This document shows, piece after piece, positions 7,793 to 18,500 of a stretch of DNA of 22,132 nt. Positions within the stretch are counted from its first letter, which is position 1, and every line of letters starts with the position of its first letter. Source of the DNA: Planctomycetaceae bacterium UBA2972 (GTDB taxonomy: Bacteria > Planctomycetota > Planctomycetia > Pirellulales > Pirellulaceae); assembly GCA_002348315.1 (NCBI GenBank), contig DEAW01000140.1, positions 1 to 22,132 on the forward strand, written 5' to 3'. Below the pieces are notes generated by a model. It was not told the origin of the DNA. It searched no databases and saw only the letters and a list, made by a program, of their open reading frames with translations. The position numbers and the translations under genes were made by a program.

Positions 7793-9817
7793 TTACTCAG
7801 CAGAATCCAGATACGGATCCTGACCGATTTCACGTTGCATCCGGCGACGTTCCTTTTCGTAGTGCATCATTACACTGCGATCGCGAAAGTGCTTTTTCTC
7901 CACTTTTCGCTGAGCTCGCCTCATCAAGCCAATATGTTGATTTGCCTCGCCGTCGAGTGTCCGTCCTAATTCAACATACTTTTCTGCTTTTTGGTCGCCA
8001 TGAGCTTCTTCCAACATTTTGTCTTCCAGCGACATAAACTGCCGGTAACTTCCGGGATCACCCTGCCGGGCACAACGTCCGATGAGCTGTCGGTCGATGC
8101 GAGCCGAGTCGTGCAGTTCTGTCCCGACGACGTGCAAGCCTCCTTTTTCAGCAACCCCTGAACCTAATTTAATATCCGTCCCACGCCCTGCCATGTTGGT
8201 TGCTACGGTGACGCGCCCAGCTAATCCTGCGTATTCCACAATCTCGGCTTCACGTTCAACTTCATTCGCATTCAATACGTCGTGGGTAATGCCCGCCTGA
8301 TGCAGTTTTGCTGAAAGGATATTACTCTTATCGATTGACCGCGTACCAATCAGTACGGGCCGTCCTTCCGAGTGTACCTGCTTCACTTCGTCAACGATTG
8401 CATCCCACTTAGCCATCTCCGATCCATAGACTTTGTCATTCCATCGCTTGCGTTGGCTGGGCCTGTTCGTAGGAACTTTGACAACGTTGAGCTTATAAAC
8501 TTTGCGGAATTCACGAGCCGAAGTCCTGGCCGTTCCGGTCATCCCGGCCAGATGACGATAACGTAAGAAGAAGTCCTGAACCGTAATTCTTGCCGCCTGC
8601 CCGGTGGGAACACTCACTTCAACACCTTCTTTGGCCTCGACCGCCTGATGGATACCATCACGCCATTTCCGTCCTTCAGCGATTCGTCCGGTCGATTCAT
8701 CGACAATCACCACTTCACCATCACGAATCACAAACTGCTGATCCAGAAAAAACTCACGACCCACTTTGATGGCACGTTCCACATACTCATACAGATCAAC
8801 CAATCCGACCTCCATGACTAAATCAGGCTTCGATGCGGCACGCACCATCTGTCGACCACGAAAATTCAACTCAACTTTACGTTTCTCGTGATCATATTCA
8901 TAATCTTCTTCATCCTGAAACTCCGTCGCAAATTCAGCCGCCCAACGATACGTCTGGATAATCTGTTCACGCGCTTCATCTTCCAGCGAGCCAATGATCA
9001 GCGGCGTTCTGGCATCGTCAATCAAGATACTGTCAGCCTCGTCAAGCAACGCAAAATATGCTTCTCGTTGCACCGGACGATCCCCCGACTCATCCCATCG
9101 CTGACTACTTCCCGCCCCCAGAAAACTATCAGCCTCGTGGCCCATCCGACGCAACAACAAGCGATCCCGCATGAAATCAAAACCGAATTCCTTGGCCGTT
9201 CCATACGTGATATCGCAATGATACGCTTCGCGACGGTCATCCCGGCTATCTTCTGTCAGAACCGTCCCAACGGTCAAACCCAGGGCTTTATAAACAGGCC
9301 GCATGAGATCAGCATCACGTCCCGCCAGATAGTCATTGACCGTGGCAACGTGTACTCCACGCCCCATTAACGCTCGCAAATAAACGGGCAGGGTAGCAGT
9401 GAGTGTCTTCCCTTCGCCAGTTTCCATCTCAGCGATGGCGCCCTTAAATAAGGAAATTCCCCCAAGAATCTGCACATCATAGTGTCGCATCCCCAAAACC
9501 TGCGTGGAAACGACTCGGCAAAGTGCATACGCTTCGGGAAGTATTTTCCGCAATGGCTCGCCGCTTCGAGCTCGAAACCGCAAGGCCAGACTTGCTTTCT
9601 TCAATTCACGCGGACTCAGCTCCAGATAGGACTGTTCATACTGAGAAATGAGTGGCAGTAGTGATTTCCAATGCTCGATACGCATCCCTGTCAGCCCTTG
9701 ACGAGCTGCCATAACCCGTGTCATGGCATTGGTTCCGAGACGACGGTCTCGAACATTGCCTGCCTGTTCCGTCCGGTTCTCTGCCGATTCTTCTATCAGT
9801 TCGTCCCCTTCAGTCAT
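7793..9817 (-). CDS. Short SecA-type preprotein translocase ATPase (accessory, C-terminally truncated)
   Basis: A 674-residue SecA-family motor. The DEAD motor is complete: Walker A METGEGKT at 131-138, NDYLAGRDAD at 161-170, YGTAKEFGFDFMRD at 205-218, DEAD at 259-262 followed by SILIDDARTPLIIG, VDESTGR at 372-378, LAGMTGTA at 423-430, ATNMAGRGTDIKLG at 539-552, and the arginine-finger motif QLIGRCARQGDPG at 577-589. The preprotein cross-linking region is short (about 277-365), and the usual ENQT before the last motor-1 strand reads PTGQ. After about residue 600 only the first part of the helical scaffold remains (AQRKVEKKHFRDR at 635-647); the helical wing, two-helix finger and C-terminal zinc-binding tail are absent. 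Canonical SecA has about 800-950 residues. The ATG overlaps the upstream stop by 4 nt, implying translational coupling with the secreted protein. This is probably not the housekeeping SecA. Confidence 0.9.
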   Translation of the reverse strand: MTEGDELIEESAENRTEQAGNVRDRRLGTNAMTRVMAARQGLTGMRIEHWKSLLPLISQYEQSYLELSPRELKKASLALRFRARSGEPLRKILPEAYALCRVVSTQVLGMRHYDVQILGGISLFKGAIAEMETGEGKTLTATLPVYLRALMGRGVHVATVNDYLAGRDADLMRPVYKALGLTVGTVLTEDSRDDRREAYHCDITYGTAKEFGFDFMRDRLLLRRMGHEADSFLGAGSSQRWDESGDRPVQREAYFALLDEADSILIDDARTPLIIGSLEDEAREQIIQTYRWAAEFATEFQDEEDYEYDHEKRKVELNFRGRQMVRAASKPDLVMEVGLVDLYEYVERAIKVGREFFLDQQFVIRDGEVVIVDESTGRIAEGRKWRDGIHQAVEAKEGVEVSVPTGQAARITVQDFFLRYRHLAGMTGTARTSAREFRKVYKLNVVKVPTNRPSQRKRWNDKVYGSEMAKWDAIVDEVKQVHSEGRPVLIGTRSIDKSNILSAKLHQAGITHDVLNANEVEREAEIVEYAGLAGRVTVATNMAGRGTDIKLGSGVAEKGGLHVVGTELHDSARIDRQLIGRCARQGDPGSYRQFMSLEDKMLEEAHGDQKAEKYVELGRTLDGEANQHIGLMRRAQRKVEKKHFRDRSVMMHYEKERRRMQREIGQDPYLDSAE

Positions 9818-12357
9818 GGCTGCTCAATCTCTCCATGCCCACGCTCCAAACCTAACGCACCCACGCTTGGTTCAACGACTTCCTGCTCACCATTATTCGG
9901 CTGCGAATTATCTCCAAACCACAGTTCCAACACCAGATCCTGCGGGGGACAATGGTACCGATAGTCTGCCTCGGACTCAAGTGAGTCTACTTGAGAATCA
10001 ATCGTAGCCAACTCAACTGTGTCCTCTTGCTCGTTGCCCCTATCCGGAATGGAAGGCTGCCTCCAATCAATTCCCTCCAGCCTGGATTCACCTTCGGCAC
10101 TAGCTCCTTCGTTGAGTAGATTGATGACCCGTAATGCATCAATGCTCGTCACCCAACCATCCCCGCTGGTATCGAGGTAGGGTGGTGGAACGTTGCCCCC
10201 CGTGGGCTGTGGTAATTCTCTGGCCCCGTTGCTGTTCAGGTCGTTAATAATCACCAATGCGTCGAGTGGTGTGACGACAGCATCATCGGTGACATCTTCC
10301 GCCACAGCGGGATTAAGCCAGGCAGGCAAATCCATACCAAAGACAAGATCCGTCACCGGCAGAAAGTTATTTATGGTGCGGTCCACAATGGCTGGAGTAC
10401 CTAATTGCCGGCCACTTGCTGGCAATGCTTCAACCCGATAGTCACCGCCTGGCAATGCTTCGAAGCGAAAATCCCCTTGAGCGTCAGTCTCGACAGACGA
10501 TTTTGGCCCCACCTGCAAGTTATCAAACAAAACTTCGGTGTTGTAATGGGCTCGCGCAATGACGTAGGAGATATCGCCGCTCATTTGAGTTACGGTTAAT
10601 TCTGCGGTCTCACCGGCAGCAAGCAAATCAGAAGTTATGCGTTGAAGTAGATTCCCCTGCGTATTATATGCTTCAAGTCGTGCTACATCTCCGTGATCAT
10701 CAGCAATCGCATCAATGGACACGGTCGTTTGCGGTGAATCGAAGGTGATCCGCAGGGTACGACTTTCAGTTCCCCATGTTTTCACAACCGAGTTCGTAGC
10801 TGCGTTGAAATTCGCAAATACACGATCTCCGGTTGAGGCCTGAGCGTATTCCCGGGAATAGACACTGGAATTTAGTATGTGCGTGCCAACCGCTGCGATC
10901 TGAATATCTGCAAATTCATTATTCAAGGCCACGTCATTGGCAAAAGGGTCACTGTCATATTGTGACCTGAGCTCTATTGGTTGCCCGGCGGTATCAACCA
11001 GCCTGAGTTCAACACCCTCTAATCCGGATTCTCCAACATCCCACTGATCGTTCCCATTGCTATCCGCCCAAACAATTCCAGCAAGTCCATTTACAGCGTT
11101 TAGCGTTTTAGCATCTACGGGAGCTATAAATAGTGGTGACGATGCGATCGTCTGCTGAGAAACGGCATCCTGCGACCGAGATCTAATCTCAATATGGCTT
11201 GCGCCATCCGGAACCGCCGCCGCAAACTGGATCTCGGCCTGCGGAGTGCCCGGAGTGGCGGCAACAATCCAATCACCATCATCAAAACGATATTCGACAA
11301 CATCGATTTTGTTCAACGTGATATCGCTCTGAAATCCACTACTATTTCGATTCGCCATGGTGTTGACGGAAGCAGTCGCCTGAAATAAATAGGAGTCTCC
11401 AACTTGTTCACCCGATCCGACCAGCGTATGGGGAACGTCAAGTACATCAAAGACTCCATCCCCATCTGAATCGACCCAACCGAGCATCGCCATCGACGAA
11501 TTACTTGTTTGGTGATTGGCATAGGCTTGCGCCATCAGGCTGCCTGATGCCATTAAGCTCTGTTGTTGGATAAAACCTTCGGTGGGATTGTCATGAGCAT
11601 TGATATTCTGCGCATTGTAGTAGCCGCGTCGATCGGTATAAGAACCACCGCCAGGATATTCATCGCGTGCCCAGAACATGTGGCCCATTTCATGTGCAAA
11701 GGACGATGCGGGCCGATTCGCCGGGACAATCATGTATCGGCCGCCGGCAAAAGCAAAGGCCCGACGAAACGAGCCACCCTCGGAAAACATCCCGTCTGCA
11801 TCATTCTCGTCGTTGACGACAAAGATCGTGAATCCCCAGTCCGTACCGTGATGCAGACGCTGACTGTGATTGAACTTCCTCACGTCGGCACTGATTCCAT
11901 CCGACGTATTTACATTCGCATGATCCAGAAAGTGGTTTACCCACGTGGTATACACATTACTTTTTTCTGCAATCGGCTCCACCGTGGTGGGTACGGGATT
12001 GTCGGCATACTGATAATCCGTTACAAAATTCAGGCGATGGACACTCGACTGTGCCACCAATGTATCCTGCCACCACTGAAGGGCTTCGTCGATTTTTGCT
12101 TTTACGGCATTGATACTGTCGACCGTCCAATCCTCAGAACTCGCCGAGCCGGTGGATTCCATCAAAACAACCGTCGCTGTGGAACTACCTAGAAGGTATT
12201 CGCCGGTATCCTGCTGCATCGCACCGAAAGGAGAAGCACTCAGGACGAGCCTTGGGTCGAGTTGTTCCAGGACCAGTCGGCGTGAATTCGCACGTTGCCG
12301 AGCGTTGCGTGCATGCAATCCCCGTGAACGCTTAAATACGCTGAATGCTGAAGACAT
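9814..12357 (-). CDS. Secreted zinc metalloprotease-like protein with SdrD-B-like region and type I dockerin
   Basis: An 847-residue exported protein, counted from ATG 12357. A basic N-terminus leads to LEQLDPRLVLSA at 30-41, a LEPR-XLL-like motif found at the N-termini of planctomycete surface proteins; there is no ordinary hydrophobic signal peptide. Residues about 55-300 resemble a metzincin: HEMGH at 222-226 with Asp232 in the third-ligand position, and a possible Met-turn (SLMASGSLM) at 267-275. An Asp-rich calcium-like loop follows (DSDGDGVFDVLD, 296-307). An SdrD-B-like fold spans about 424-643, interrupted by a beta-rich insertion. A two-repeat type I dockerin lies at 679-749, followed by SAEGE and an acidic tail. 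The open frame extends to a TTG at 12432, but the ATG has AAAGG 11 bases upstream and gives the usual leader length. It is 143 bp after the giant gene and overlaps the SecA-type gene by 4 nt. Confidence 0.82.
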   Translation of the reverse strand: MSSAFSVFKRSRGLHARNARQRANSRRLVLEQLDPRLVLSASPFGAMQQDTGEYLLGSSTATVVLMESTGSASSEDWTVDSINAVKAKIDEALQWWQDTLVAQSSVHRLNFVTDYQYADNPVPTTVEPIAEKSNVYTTWVNHFLDHANVNTSDGISADVRKFNHSQRLHHGTDWGFTIFVVNDENDADGMFSEGGSFRRAFAFAGGRYMIVPANRPASSFAHEMGHMFWARDEYPGGGSYTDRRGYYNAQNINAHDNPTEGFIQQQSLMASGSLMAQAYANHQTSNSSMAMLGWVDSDGDGVFDVLDVPHTLVGSGEQVGDSYLFQATASVNTMANRNSSGFQSDITLNKIDVVEYRFDDGDWIVAATPGTPQAEIQFAAAVPDGASHIEIRSRSQDAVSQQTIASSPLFIAPVDAKTLNAVNGLAGIVWADSNGNDQWDVGESGLEGVELRLVDTAGQPIELRSQYDSDPFANDVALNNEFADIQIAAVGTHILNSSVYSREYAQASTGDRVFANFNAATNSVVKTWGTESRTLRITFDSPQTTVSIDAIADDHGDVARLEAYNTQGNLLQRITSDLLAAGETAELTVTQMSGDISYVIARAHYNTEVLFDNLQVGPKSSVETDAQGDFRFEALPGGDYRVEALPASGRQLGTPAIVDRTINNFLPVTDLVFGMDLPAWLNPAVAEDVTDDAVVTPLDALVIINDLNSNGARELPQPTGGNVPPPYLDTSGDGWVTSIDALRVINLLNEGASAEGESRLEGIDWRQPSIPDRGNEQEDTVELATIDSQVDSLESEADYRYHCPPQDLVLELWFGDNSQPNNGEQEVVEPSVGALGLERGHGEIEQP

Positions 12358-12419
12358 ACAGTGATCGACCTTTGGCTGACTATCAAACAGGGAGTTTGGT
12401 TGATTAACCCTATACCTGA

Positions 12420-12440
12420 ATCCTAGGAACAAACTAGGAT
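12420..12440. repeat. Short hairpin between giant gene and metalloprotease-like gene
   Basis: A 7-bp perfect inverted repeat, ATCCTAG (12420-12426) and CTAGGAT (12434-12440), with a 7-base loop, lies 60 bases after the giant gene's stop and 63 bases before the ATG at 12357. It has no following T-tract in the minus direction. It may be an RNA-processing or partial-termination element that sets the ratio of the two gene products; this is only a possibility. The rest of the 143-bp gap shows no convincing promoter. Confidence 0.3.
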
Positions 12441-12500
12441 ACCGGCAAGCAAAAGGTCAATTCAATCGCAATCTACGAATCGCTTACTGGTCTTTTCAGA

Positions 12501-15500
12501 TTATCCAAATCGAACATTCGCGAAGAAGTCATCCATGTCATCGCTTTCCGAATTCTGAACGTCGTCCGCTATTTCAGAAAGCACGTCCTCCAACAGATCT
12601 GCAGCATCAAGACTAAACTCGGAAATCTGCATTTCACGCTCACGTTCCAGCTCTGCCTGCTCATTCACAGCCTCGGTTGCCTTAATGTCGGCCTGATCAT
12701 GCACGACCGTCAATGTACCCACGTTGGCTCGAGTCAATGCAGCTGTCACTTCCGGTGTAAATTCACCCTCAGCTTCGGCATTAGCATCCTGGCTGATCTT
12801 ATTGATCACCATCAAAGCGTCCACCGGAGCGACACGGTTATCGCCATTAACGTCCAGGAACGGGGGTGGTGCGTTTCCTGTTGACGGAACCGGCAATGGT
12901 TCTGACAGGTTCGCAGCATTATCGTTCAGATGGTTAATGACAAGCAGAGCATCGATCGGTGAAACGTGACCGTCCTGATTGACGTCTTCAGCAATGGCGG
13001 CATTTTGCCAGGCACTGCGGTGAATGGTCACCTGATAATCTTCAACTTCTCCGGCGGTCACTTCGCCTGTTGGTGCGACAAACTCTTGCGAGCTTAAGCG
13101 GAATCGAGCAAAGGTCGTACCGATCGCAGCATCATCACTCACATCAAATGTTAATGTTCTACTGCCGTTATTGAAGAGTTCTCCGTCAACAATCCGTTCA
13201 GCCGAAGAGAAGGCTCCATCCGCATTCGAATCAATCCAGGCATTGAGGTAAGCCTGTTGTCCCTGAGCAACACCGTTGACCGTCACCGTCACTATACCGG
13301 TTCCGTTGATGATTAGCATCTGATCAAAGACAACACCATCGTCACTTAAATCGCCTGTTGCATCGGCATTTACGAGCGGTTGTGGTTCGACATCGATCGT
13401 ATCGCCTAATCTCAAATCACTCACGACTTCATGCGAAGCATTGTCGTAGCCCGGAGCATCAGCGTGATCCATTCCCGAGGTCAGATTGATCGTGATGACC
13501 GTAGTCCCGTCTGCGTTATTTGGCTGGAGCTTGTTGCCGGCGATATCCTGAACACCGGTAAAGCTAATCACGGTCGCCCCGGTCACACTGGCCGCTCCGC
13601 CAATATGCACCTCTTCATCGATTGCCTGGGCTGTGACACCATCAAGAGTATCAGTTCCCGCAATGACGCCGGCCACCATCACCGCCATATCCTGTTCGGT
13701 AAACGACATGTGCGGAATAAATGGTAACGGCACAGCCGAAGCTGCTCCGGCAACGCCGTATTGCGTTAGTGGCGTGCCGACCAAATCCAGACTATGCGAG
13801 GTGGTAGAACCATGCATTGCAATATCACCATCTCCGAGATGAACCGTTTGCAGTTCAAGGTCTGCTGCTTCAATTCTTAAAGCGATTTCGATGGCCAGAC
13901 TTTCAATCGTTGTATCGGCATCGAAGGAAACCATGTGGTTTCCGGCGGTTACCATTCCATCTTCATCAAACTCGAAGCGTTCTACCGCTCCGGGGCCTGA
14001 AGCAATCGTAAACGTCTGTCCATCAACAAGGTTGGAGACATCACCAACGGTCAATCCAAATCCAACGGTTGTGCCTGGCTCGCCCATGATTGTCAGTGAT
14101 GACTGATTATTCGTCACATGCGTCCCAAGCGTACCACCGACGTGGACAACTCCACCTTCGTAAGCCATCGGACTTAGTTCATCAAATGCTCCGTCGATGG
14201 CATTGGCAACGCTTTCGGCAATCTCGTCATGCGTTTGACTTGTGTCAAATTCAATCACGATTTCTTCCAGAGCATCTTCTTCACCTGCGTTGGTACTATC
14301 TGCTTCGTCATCAGCACTCATATCATCGAAGCGGAAACACTTCTGCGCCGCATCGACTTGAATGACAAAACATTCGCCATCATTAACACTCGATGGGAAT
14401 CCGAGTTGGACTAATGAGGAATTGGAGGCATCCAGTGAATGCTCGTTATTACTTCCCAACATGAGTTGATAGTCACCCAAATCCTGTGGATCTAATCCTA
14501 AATCTGCGTCGGTCAACGCAACACGCAATTTATCAATCACCTGCTGTGACGTAGTGGAAAGCGTATATTCGATCGCAACGTTGTTATCATCTACGACTCC
14601 ATCCCGGTCGAATTCAAAGGTCACGGATTCACTGTCGTTCGCCACAGTGATAGTTTCCGCATCGGCAATTCCTTCACCACCATTAACCGGCACAAACAAT
14701 GTGTAACTTTGGCGAACATACATCACATAACCGGATTCATATTCGAACGTGACCAGATTACCTTCTTTGTCGGTAATATCAACGGAGTCACCATCGACCT
14801 GCTGACTTCCATCAACCATTTCTAAAATATGGCCGGAAACATTCGTCAATGAGATGACATAGGTGCTATCCGATTCAAAGATCCCACTGACAGGACGAAG
14901 CTTAATAATATCATTCGTCGCGTCATAGTATGACAGGTAATCAATTCCCAGCTCCTGCAGGTCTCCATTTTTGGTCAATGTAACCGAACGACTATCGATT
15001 GAGGCGTCATCAATCCCGGCACCACTCACCGTATCAAGCATATTTACACCATCAACCAACTTAATACTGATCTCGGGCAAACCACTGCTCTTTACCTCGA
15101 ATGTCGATTGCGTTGGGATATCAGAAGAACTACCACCATAAGTTACCGGGTCGACAATCATAGCACGGGGACCAACAAAGTCGGCCCGGTCGATCGCTCC
15201 TCGATCCAGAAATGCATTGATTCCCAATCCATTTGGCGTAGCCGCCGTCGGGTCATCGACCCGAACTTGACCTAGTTGATCCGTTTCCGGAGCAAGCACA
15301 GGCGAAGTACCAATTCCCATCGGCTGTTTGACGGTGGTCATCACGCTACGATCGCGAAGCGAATTAATTGAACTGTCAATCACCGCCGAGCCTGCAGCAG
15401 GATAGTAGTTACCACTTTCCGGTCGAACAAACAAATTGTCTGTCGCCTCGACATCCACTGGAAAACTACCAAGACCGGTTCCATTGGTATTCGAACCGTT

Positions 15501-18500
15501 GTTATGGTAAACCGTACCACCAATTACAACGCTCGTACTTGTTGCATCCACGTCGATACCGGTTGCGAAACCGGAAATTACATTATTTAAGAGAATCGGC
15601 GAAGTATTATCAGAAACGACAACACCTGTGCCATTGCCTTCACCCACAATGGTGTTGTTTACCACGCGGGCCATTGATACCGGAGCTATCTGTTGACCAG
15701 CTGCATTGGCCTCACCCGCCAATCGAATACCATTACCATTGGAGGCAACAACATTGTTTGTCAGAGTCGCGCCAGGAACCAGATTGAATGTATTAAGCTC
15801 CCGCAGATTACGAACAGGACCAGCAACGGGATTTCCATTAGCATCGCGAGCCGAAGCGTCGACACTAATTCCAAATTCGAGTTGGTTCTGAATATGGTTT
15901 CCGTGAATGACGATCTGCCCCTGCTCACGGCGTGTGTTTCGGTCTCCGAACTTGTCATGGACTGTCCCCAAAACGCCGCCAGTTGATACTGGCAGGGCCG
16001 TTGTGGCGATACTATTCGCCTGAATAAAGACGGCCGAGTCGAATTGCGAATCGGTAACGTCTGAAATCGCGATTCTGATATGATGCACCCCGGCATCCAA
16101 CCCCATCTTCGTTGCCGTAATAATTTCCGTGAAGCCGTCATAGGCTATATCACTGAGATATTCTCCATCGTCCAATGGAGAGTTGTTCTTGAACAACTCA
16201 GGGTTTCGGGCATTTGCTCCATAAGGGTTACCCCCATTAACCGTGTTCACCGAAACCGGCTCTCCATTGACCAACGCAATATTTTCATCATCTACAAAAA
16301 TGGCAAGAACATCATTAAATTCTGAATTGGAAAACTCGTTATATTCCTCGGAGGCAAAGACGAAATTCAGGAACAAGTCGCCTGCTTCCTCCAATTCAAC
16401 AGTGAACTCAAGGGCTGTGGTATCCTGAGTTTCCATGTCAAACTCTTCGTCGAGCTGCTGATCACTCTCACCGGACGCTGCCCCTGTGGAACCATTATCC
16501 ACATTGGGATCATCCGCGATGGAAACATCACCGGTACTTAGGATAATCCCTGAGTCCATCCCCAAAACTGTCCGGCCACCTGAGAACGTTGCTGCAGAAA
16601 ACTCACTTGACGTTAATACAGCATCACCGACAGCAACCAATCCCTCTCCGATAAGGACATCACGAAGATCATTGGCATCGACTGTTGGTGAGTCAATGAC
16701 AAGGTCAGCTTGCATGACTTCAGCTTTAGCGGTGCCAAACAAGTGAACACGAACATCCTCAGGTTCAATCAGTGCAAACTCGTCATCGGTTGCCGCGCCA
16801 CTGGAGTACGCCGCTGTCAGATCAAGCACATTCTGAACTGCATCACTGTTGATAAGATTCCGAATCCGCTTGGCCAAGGTCACGTTAGAATCTGAAGTGT
16901 CAAAGTCAATGGCGATATGACCGGCTGCCACTCCGTTCAATGATGCTACGTCATTGTATTCAAACGTCAGCTTGTTAATACCATCGCTAAGTTCGAAGGT
17001 TTCACCATCCAGGATACTGAAGCCATCCGACGCAATAATTGAAAGACTTTGGCTGAGTCGATCATTGGTATCTATTGAATCAACAAGGATGACATTCCCC
17101 TCGTCGTCAATATCCACATACTGCGTACCGCGGCGAATTTCCAGTTGGTATTCACCCGTGCTGATATCGGTAGGTTCCGCATTAGCATTCACACCGAAGC
17201 TTGCATCGGCAACAGCATTAGTTGCTAATTCCCCACGTTCGGCAAATCCGACAACGATATCGTCAACGTAAACACCCTCCGTCGCATTATTCTGTCCACG
17301 AAGGTTCTGGAAAAACGCACCGTAAGCATCTCCGGGCAAAGCATCCGTCAATCCAAATGGCCCACTGTCTTCTACGTCATGTGCGATAACACGTACAATT
17401 TCATTATGAGTCTTAAAGATGTCGGCATTTCCGCCTGCGAAAATGGATTCCAAAACTTCCGCTGTTGCGTTGGCAACTTCAGATGCATTCATGCCTGCAT
17501 GAATCACAATCGGCGTCGCTCCGGTCGTGACGCCCGCCTCTCCGGTTAATCGCATTCCAGTGGCCGTCTCGGTTACGTTGACAGCTCCCGGTAAATTAAT
17601 CCTATTATTCACAACCTGAACAATGCCACTTTCAGTATTCACTCTGATGGCAATATCGTAGGAACCTGTACTCCCAGCCACTCCACTTTCAGCAACGGTT
17701 GGGTCATAGAATTCATTCCCGGCTCCACTTACGCCGATGTAATAATCTCCATCGGCCGGAGCAGTGAACTGCAGGTAAGAATCTGTTCCGGGATCTTCCC
17801 CAGGTGCTGCCGCATTATCATTGGCTGACAGGGTGACACCATCTGCATCAAAAATACGAATATATGTATTCACTGCTGTGGTATAAGCATCTGTATCCGT
17901 ATCCACGTTAATCGTCGAGCCGGCCTGCAGGTTAATTCGATAAAGATCAACATCAGCGTCCGGATCCAAAATCAGATTTGGATTGTCATTAATCTTACCC
18001 TGACTGCCTTCAAAGAGACCTGGAAGTCCATTCAAGTTAACTGGAATCGCCGTATCCAGTGTGTCGTTTGATTCAAGAGCCGAAGAAACATTGACCTGAA
18101 TCGAAGGCAGGGAAACCCCGCCCAAAATGGCCTGCGCAACCAAATCAGCAACTTGCTCAGCCGTTAGAGCATCGGCTACAGACACGACATTCGTGCCGCC
18201 ATTCACACCATCCTTATCGATCTCAAAGGAACCGTTAACACCGGCTCCATAATCCACGGTAAAGGTGGCACCATCAATCATACCGGCTCCGGTTGGGGCT
18301 TCTAACGTATAGCCCAGATCAATTTCCATCGTTTCACCATCCACGATGATCTGTGCTCCATCCACCAACTCAGCGGCTGGCAATACACGCAGTTCAGAAC
18401 CCGCAGTATCTGCATCACCGACATTCATCGAACCGGCAGTACTGTAATCAAAACGCAGTTTGAGATGATCTCTACCTGCATACTCACCAAGATCAACCCG

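Noticed and set aside
8888..9370. Plus-strand open frame of 160 codons
   Set aside because: It lies wholly opposite the conserved SecA motor motifs and shows no family features; an antisense shadow.
7793..9817. Housekeeping SecA
   Set aside because: The protein lacks the helical wing, the two-helix finger and the C-terminal zinc motif, and it is coupled to a secreted-protein gene.
11563..12192. Plus-strand open frame of 209 codons
   Set aside because: It is opposite the metalloprotease-like coding sequence and has no recognisable domain or plausible start context.
12358..12432. TTG start at 12432 that would add 25 residues to the metalloprotease-like protein
   Set aside because: The first codon is TTG, the extra segment includes the 12420-12440 hairpin, and the ATG at 12357 gives the usual spacing to the LEPR-XLL-like motif.
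15368..15787. Plus-strand open frame of 139 codons
   Set aside because: It is opposite the beta-helix region of the giant protein, with a low-complexity composition rich in His, Gln and Tyr that reflects the complementary frame.
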